44,921 nt of DNA from Sperchopsis tessellata (Eukaryota; Arthropoda; Insecta; Coleoptera; Hydrophilidae), in the NCBI GenBank assembly GCA_033557685.1, contig JAWQRN010000054.1, forward strand, positions 1-44,921. Direction: 5' to 3'. Under the pieces are notes generated by a model. The model did not search any database and was not told the origin of the DNA. It was given only the letters and a program-made list of their open reading frames with translations. Within the stretch, counting starts at the first letter, position 1, and each line of letters starts with the position of its first letter. A program made the position numbers and the translations under genes. This document shows, in pieces, positions 39,413-44,921 of this stretch.

Positions 39413-40389
39413 GTCTAAGAGAACTCCTCACCATAAAAATAAGGAGACTTTTTTTCTTAACAATGACGTCTTCTAAGGGTTTTTTTCATACGCATGCAAT
39501 AATAAAAGTCTGTTTTCAAGCATGCTGGGCTTTAGACCTCAACGAGTTTCAATTAGTATTACAAAGTATTCAATCGTTTTCTATACAGCTAATATTTTAG
39601 TTTTACACGAGAAGATACCTATTAGTTGGTTAGAACAAATTTCATATAAGTTTACTCTAAACACTGAATAAAATCAAGTTAGCTCAATGTATGCAAACGA
39701 ATGTTTATTACACGAAGCAAGAAGTAGAGGCACATTCTAATCCTTTTCTTATCAACAAGTCCAATCCTCTTTCCTTCTAAAGCCAGCGTTGGAACCAACC
39801 AGGAGCAGAACAAGGTATTTATAAAAGGTAGTCCTTTGTAGAAATAATCTATTATTGCTAAAGCACATTTATTTATCTTCTCATTTAGTCACACGTATTT
39901 TTAAAACCTACTTAAAATACAAATCCACTCTACTAAATAATTTTGTTTTGTTTTGACCTCTAAAATGTTCAGAAGGCCCTTCGATATAAATTACAGCATA
40001 TAAGTCGCATTCTCTGTACGACTTTAATAGAACAACATCACAAACTCAAACACTGGGACTTACGGTAAGTTTTCCGCATAACTCCAGCCCCACCGGTTTG
40101 CTTACATTTATTTTCTTTACCAACCACAGGACCCACGCAACATCTTTTATTATATATAGGTTACTTACAGCTTTTCCTCTCCTATTACTTGAACCATTTC
40201 TAATTTGTGCATGTTGGAGAAAGACTTCTCTTTGTCCTTCCACTTGCATACTAATACTGTATGTTCTTTTCCATACAGCTTCGCCTTTTTTCAACTTACT
40301 ACGAAAATTTACATTAAAATAATATTCTTCCCAATACAAAAGATATCGTAACTTCTCTTTTCTCCCAAAGATGTCATCCCGTTGCAAAG
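39413..40389. other. Spacer between LINE and Penelope relics
   Basis: The longest frame (40046-40387, minus, 113 codons) resembles no family I recognise and has no flanking gene signals. Nothing further seen. Confidence 0.35.
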
Positions 40390-40680
40390 CGAATAGGTTT
40401 ATTAGGTCCCTTGTTCATGTGTACTGTACTAGTCTTGATCATATTAGTCAATCAATAGTGGTTGAACATCGTCACGAATCAGGTCATCCCATTATGATCA
40501 AAAACACAAAAGTCTTGGCTCGAAAGCCTTTTGTGTTACTATATTAAAAGGGATGATAGTTTTCAACTTCCCATCGCTTAGAGGATCCCCTGACACATGT
40601 CTGTCCTCCTACACTCAATGATAATCATCCTAATAGAACGGTGCTGTCCTAGTGAATATTACCTACTCCACTAACAACAA
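40390..40680 (+). mobile_element. Penelope-like element, 3' coding end
   Basis: VVEHRHESGHPIMIKNTKVL (about 40456-40520) is the same C-terminal part of the Penelope GIY-YIG endonuclease as at 12154-12280 (AEHRHETGHTIMFQNTKVL). The next stretch (GATGATAGTTTTCAACTTCC ...) parallels 12373-12480. The HRHE-GH-I motif is diagnostic. Frames are broken and no hammerhead-like box follows. Confidence 0.7.
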
Positions 40681-40689
40681 CTACATCTA

Positions 40690-41400
40690 AGTACATACAT
40701 GTTAAATCTGTAAAGTTCGAAGTTTCCCCCTGAAAATATCAGATAGGATTCAGCATGAAACTGCTCGTGTTTTGGAAAGATCCAAATCGTCCCATTCCAG
40801 TTTGAATAAAGATAAGTTAAATGTCGTCAGAGAACTCAAAAGTAATGATTCAATTTTTATCATGTCAGCGGACAAGAGTAACACTACATTTGTCATGGAT
40901 CATCAGATGTATAATAAAAATTGGTCACAAATGAAATCAAAATATCTACACTTGATCCACAAGTGCATAAGATCATTCCCCATGATTCTCAAATCTCTCG
41001 TTTATATGGTCCATCAAGGTACATAAACCTTTGATGCCTCTTCCACCAATGTCAGTTTCTTACCCCGTTACTTAACAAATTCGTAGGACGATCCGAATCG
41101 TACATATGAAACTTTCCATTTTCAAAAACAGATTTCTAGTATTAGAGTAGCACCCACAGACTTATTGGCCAGTTTTGATTTCGAGTTCCTTTTCACCAGT
41201 ATTCTCATGGATGATGCTATTTCCATCATCAAAGATTTACTGAGAGGGGAGGTCTCATCTTAAGATATTGCGATGCTGACAGAGGTTTGTCTGAGGTCCA
41301 ATTATTTCCGGTTTAGGGATCATTTCTACAAACAAATATATAGAGCTGCTTCAATCCTGAATAATAGTAATGGTGCCAAAATATATTGGAAGGGAATTTT
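40690..41400 (+). mobile_element. Penelope-like element, reverse transcriptase N-terminal part
   Basis: ELKSNDSIFIMSADKSNTTF then VMDHQMYNKN (about 40825-40920) matches the signature ADKGNATVVMDR-DY of Penelope reverse transcriptases. Further on, in other frames: SRLYGPSRYIN (counterpart of PRLYGLPKIHK), LASFDFEFLFTSILMDDAIS (counterpart of SFDV-SLFTNVP, first catalytic Asp) and YFRFRDHFYKQIY. Coding ends before the YADD box. Inactive. Confidence 0.82.
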
Positions 41401-41759
41401 AAAATAAATAAATTATGTCAATGTGTCTGTCATCAAAATTATATAAAAATTAGAAAATTATTATATATAATGGAGAATTACTAGAAATTTAAAAGAAAAC
41501 TCGAAATTAGAATGATTGCTAACAGCTAAAATTAAATATGAATTGAAATGGCATGCATCGTTCAACAATGAGAATTGAAAAGGATAATTTTTTTTTATCA
41601 TACCAACTTATTATGTAAATACAAAATATAATATATACGTAGGACTAAATATAAAGAAGAAATACCACTTTTCAAAGTGAGCATGCTAAACATTCATTAG
41701 ACCCAATTAACTTAGATTTCTTGAAAAAAGTACAAATATTTAATTCTATTAGTCAAATA
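41401..41759. other. Spacer, no feature recognised
   Basis: Strongly AT-rich; no coding or repeat signal. Confidence 0.4.
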
Positions 41760-42620
41760 AAGTGTCCCAACAAGAGCGGAAAATGTTAATTTTAAATAAA
41801 AAGAAAATACCTAAATTTTGATTTAATCTTAGACAACTATGTATGGAACAACACATCAGATAAATGCCCTCCTCGGCTTTGCTGGCACATTTGCGTACTT
41901 TGGACGAAATTTTCAATCAAGGTTTGGCATAACTGTGGCTGGATTTTAGTGATACAGCTTCTAATCTCCTTCAAGACTTGGGTGGTCGTGAGTTTGTTGA
42001 CATAATGTCCAAAGAATTTAAATCACATGATCTAGGCTTTGGTCGGCCAAACGGGAGATTACTCGACCAGATGATTTTGTTGGAAAACTCACCATTCATT
42101 TGATGTTGTTCAATGAACAAATTGACAAACTCTCTTCGCTATGTATGGTCTGTAGGTTTAACTTATGGAGTCAGTTGGATTTTGTATGCATAGTGCTTCT
42201 TGAAATGTTCAATTCTTGAGCATGATGCCGAATGGATGATCTCGGATTCTCGGCCACATTCTGGCGAACAGCCATGATGTTTTCTGCTGAACGACCTGGA
42301 TGAACACGTGTCGATGGTCTGACATCAGCAATCGACCCAGTCTCCTCGAATTTTTCAATTATTCTCTTCACAATTGATGCACTTGGAAAATTTTGATCAC
42401 CAAAAATTGGACGCAATTTGCGAATCGTGGCAGTCAAACATTACATTACACCATTTTTGAAATAATGTTTAACAGTAAGATGCGTTGTTGTGTCGAATAA
42501 CGATCCATTTTTAATAACGGCGGACTGTCTACCATCGAACAGTCTTAATGGCATGACTGTCAAAGCACAACAGCAAAAATGGCGACAAATTTAAATTTTC
42601 CGCTCTTGTTGGGACACCTT
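41760..42620 (-). mobile_element. mariner-type transposon, internally deleted, with TA target duplication
   Basis: Terminal inverted repeats AAGTGTCCCAACAAGAGCGG (41760) and, inverted, AAGGTGTCCCAACAAGAGCG (42620) extend over about 35 bp. TA flanks both ends (41758-41759, 42621-42622). The minus strand encodes a helix-turn-helix N-terminus at 42437-42171 (IVKRIIEKFEETGSI, NIMAVRQNVAENPRSSIRHH, ISRSTMH) and, at about 41860-42000, the C-terminal end (LIENFVQSTQMCQQSRGGHL then SDVLFHT). This N-terminus and the SRGGHL-D-IFHT end are typical of a large insect mariner-like group. The catalytic middle is deleted (861 bp total). Confidence 0.85.
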
Positions 42621-42734
42621 TATTAGTGCTAGTTGTATTACTCAATACTGAATCATATCAGTAAATAATTATTCTCTAGGGAGAATTATTTGTGCGGAAA
42701 TTAAACAATGAATTAACTTCAATAAATAATCTTC

Positions 42735-42860
42735 TCCATAGCTTAGCCTGTTAGCTGCGTCTTTTCGTTGTAGTGGTTAACCAGAGCTATGTTCGATCAA
42801 GCCATTTGACACTCTTAGTTACTGGTGGCCCGCGCTACGAGGGGAAGTTTACCCTAATTT
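42735..42860 (+). repeat. Possible tRNA-derived SINE fragment
   Basis: TTGTAGTGGTTAACCAGAGC (A-box-like TGTAGTGGTTA) is followed by GTTCGATCAAGCC (B-box-like) at tRNA-like but short spacing, in a GC-richer block that stands out from the AT-rich surroundings. No tail or target duplication identified. Confidence 0.4.
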
Positions 42861-43109
42861 AAATATAGAACTTACCCAGTTCCTAGGTTTCATGGGATGG
42901 GACATTTAATTTCAAAAGTGAACTATTCAAAAAAACTGTTTCACTTTATTTATCTAGCGTGCACACATATGATTGTTCTGAGGCGAACCGAAGTCACCAT
43001 TTGTGTTCCATAATATACGCACTTCTCCACTATTTTTTTTAGATAATACGATTATAGGTAGACTTTAAAAATCCATTAGATCAGTACGTACACTTCCACA
43101 GTCAGAGTA

Positions 43110-43372
43110 GATATCTTCAGGTTTATAACCGGGTGATAACCATGTGTTGGCTTGTCTTTTTACGGACGTGTCATCCACCGTTGCAGGGGATATTATTAGT
43201 ACATATAGCTTTTAAAATTGCTAGATGTAAACTACTATGTGCCACTTATAAGAGCTACATGGCAGTTTACACCTAGCAATTTTAAGAGCTACATCTCCCC
43301 TGCAATAGTGAATGACATGTCGGCAAAATTAAAAGCCAACACTCGATATTTCCCGGAAAACCTGCAGATATC
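43110..43372. mobile_element. Foldback element, second copy of the 22056 family
   Basis: Left arm GATATCTTCAGGTTTATAAC, then CGGGTGATAACCATGTGTTGG; right arm ends GGAAAACCTGCAGATATC. The arm order matches 22056-22288: CTTCAGG-CCGGG-GATAAC, GTGTTGGCTT, GACG-GTC, CCGTTGCAGGGGAT, then CATATAGCTTTT. A nested palindrome (AAATTGCTAGATGTAAACTA against its inverse GTTTACACCTAGCAATTTT) sits in the centre, longer than in the other copy. The CGAAACGT box is mutated in both arms. Confidence 0.65.
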
Positions 43373-43983
43373 CATTCTATTTCTGAAAAAAATAACATCC
43401 CACGCAATTTGCTTAATACCTTGTTTGGAGAAACATAAATTGGAATAAAGATATTTCACAGAATTATCTCTTTTCTCCTGGTAAAGTCTATGATAATCAT
43501 CAACTGCGTTGGCAAATTTACTTTCCATCACCTCAGATGGTCTTTTCCGCTAATAATGTCCTTATATCTAATGACATCTTAGGCAATGAGTCAATTTATT
43601 TAAGATAATTAAGGCATTTCTTCTCAAATATTTCGTTACACATTTCGCAAGATGTGCGCTTTCAGCATATAAACTTCGGATTACCAGAGGCTTAGAAGAT
43701 TAGAATGTAACGACCAGTAACTGTATTTATAATACCATTTTAAGTAAGTTCTAATTGTCAATTTACGAGAAATTGTAAGATTTGCAATCTCAATTAACAT
43801 TCTTTACGCAGTAAGATATCTAATTCCGTGTAAGTAAGTATTTTGCATACATTAGTATCTTGGTCAGTTTATACCTATGAAGTATGGCTTTTTACAACTT
43901 CCTTCTTAACTTATATGAGTAAATGTGCGAATTGCTACTTTTATTTATAATAATCATGCATTTTAACTGAAATACTTATCTTA
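43373..43983. other. Spacer, no feature recognised
   Basis: AT-rich; overlapping open frames on both strands near 43289-43531 partly cover the foldback element and have no recognisable content. Confidence 0.35.
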
Positions 43984-44070
43984 ACCCATCTCGGTAGCGT
44001 AGTGGAAAAAGTCCATCACGTAAAAATGTGATGCCTTTTATGTATGCACTTTAAATAAATAAATTAATAG
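43984..44070 (+). repeat. SINE fragment with tRNA-like head
   Basis: CTCGGTAGCGTAGTGGAAAA carries an A-box-like TAGCGTAGTGG, followed by CATCACG and, after a gap where the B box would be, CACTTTAAATAAATAAATTA, a tail like those of the other SINEs here. Internally deleted. Confidence 0.5.
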
Positions 44071-44849
44071 GACTAAACTCATAGATATCTAGTTCTTCCA
44101 TTAATGAATGCTTAATAGTAATCATAACCAAATGAACTAAACGTTCATGTTCCATGGTACTTATATATTTTTTTTATTAATTTTAACTTTGAAAATGATC
44201 TTTCTCCAGATGCTATACTTACTAGGAGTGTTAATAAAATGCTCGTTGCAATTATAATATTCATTTTGTGTCAAATTAATGTTTAACCTATGTTTAGCGA
44301 ATCATATAAATCTAACCCATCATTATCAGATTCAGTCTTGGCAGTATTTGTTAATTAAAGCTGTAACTATACAATGTATTAACATAGTGCGACTGTTCAT
44401 ATTTTGAAAATCTGTTATAATATACTAAAAACCATATATATTATTATGTCTTAATAAAACAATAGTGACGCTAATTCCGTCTTATGTGAACAGAAATAAA
44501 TTTCTCGTAAGTAAACTGAACAATATTATCGCTTACCTTAGGTTTATTGGGGCAGGATCTCGTTTCAAATAGCTGCGCAAGTATATGGAAACTTCTGTTC
44601 TCGCACTGAATAGTATTGAAAAATTGGAATGATTTTTTTTATGATTGAGAGGATGGATTTGAATGTATTATATACACTGCATTTTAGGGTTTGTAAATCA
44701 TGCGCTCACTTGTATAAACAAATATAATACATTTATAAAGTTATGTTGTGTATTAGCGCGATCAAAAATACACGTATCTGCCGTTTTGTCTCGAACTGGG
44801 GGAATAATGTATCTATCACAGTGGTAAATTTAAGAAACACAATACATAG
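44071..44849. other. Right-edge spacer, no feature recognised
   Basis: AT-rich; no gene signal on either strand. Confidence 0.35.
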
Positions 44850-44921
44850 GTATGAATGTTGTTTCCGGGTGGAAACCGTGTAGAGGCTCTGACAAGTGCC
44901 GACGTTTCGTCCACTGTTGCA
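44850..44921 (-). mobile_element. Penelope-like pLTR fragment, cut by window edge
   Basis: On the minus strand it reads TGCAACAGTGGACGAAACGT, CGGCACTTGTCAGAGCC, CTCTACACGG, the hairpin GTTTCC-ACCC-GGAAAC and AACATTCATACC. Best preserved copy together with 1-155 and 22600-22677. Confidence 0.75.

Noticed and set aside
40046..40387. 113-codon minus-strand open frame.
   Set aside because: No similarity to a known family by eye, no start or splice context, and an overlapping plus-strand frame of similar length.
42735..42800. A true tRNA gene.
   Set aside because: The spacing between the A-like and B-like boxes is too short and no acceptor stem forms; at best a SINE remnant.
1..44921. CRISPR arrays, operons, bacterial insertion sequences or attachment sites.
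   Set aside because: The window is eukaryotic, with spliced genes. The dispersed repeats are transposon termini at irregular spacing and in both orientations.

Overview
The window is nuclear DNA of an animal, almost certainly an insect. It is AT-rich, its genes are broken by GT-AG introns, and it is crowded with decayed transposons typical of insects (pogo/Tigger, mariner, hAT, Ty3/Gypsy, LINEs, tRNA-derived SINEs and Penelope-like elements). The order cannot be fixed from the sequence; a large, repeat-rich genome such as a beetle's would fit.

Three host genes are visible. (1) At the left edge is the last coding exon (1394-1623, +) of an axonemal dynein heavy chain, best matching the DNAH6 type; the rest lies off the window. 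(2) WASHC5 (strumpellin, WASH complex subunit 5) runs on the minus strand from 27054 to 3891. All 13 coding exons are found with consistent phases and add up to 1154 residues. Exon 2 is only 103 bp and sits alone among transposons at 20471-20573. (3) TRIT1 (tRNA A37 dimethylallyltransferase) runs on the plus strand from 27299 to 32657 in 7 exons (431 residues), with an N-terminal P-loop and a C-terminal C2H2 zinc finger. TRIT1 and WASHC5 are head to head, with only 244 bp between start codons, so this gap is very likely a bidirectional promoter. The dynein gene and WASHC5 converge tail to tail.

The rest is mobile DNA. Introns of WASHC5 hold an internally deleted Tigger element (5075-6553, TA target duplication), LINE relics, a hAT relic with BED finger and dimerisation domain (about 22340-25110), a mariner relic and several Penelope-like fragments. 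Right of TRIT1 lie a minus-strand Ty3/Gypsy relic (33300-35760), a plus-strand LINE with endonuclease and reverse transcriptase remains (36590-39412), two Penelope coding segments (40390-41400), an internally deleted mariner-type element (41760-42620) and SINE pieces.

The most interesting thread is a short module carried by many dispersed repeats: a TGA-containing box, a small hairpin and then CGAAACGT(C). It lies in the Penelope terminal repeat, just downstream of a TATA box and an insect initiator. It also recurs, in mirrored pairs, inside foldback elements at 11087-12134, 22056-22315 and 43110-43372, and once in an inverted-repeat element at 30390-30604. It resembles the hammerhead ribozyme known from Penelope-like elements, but core residues are altered in most copies here.
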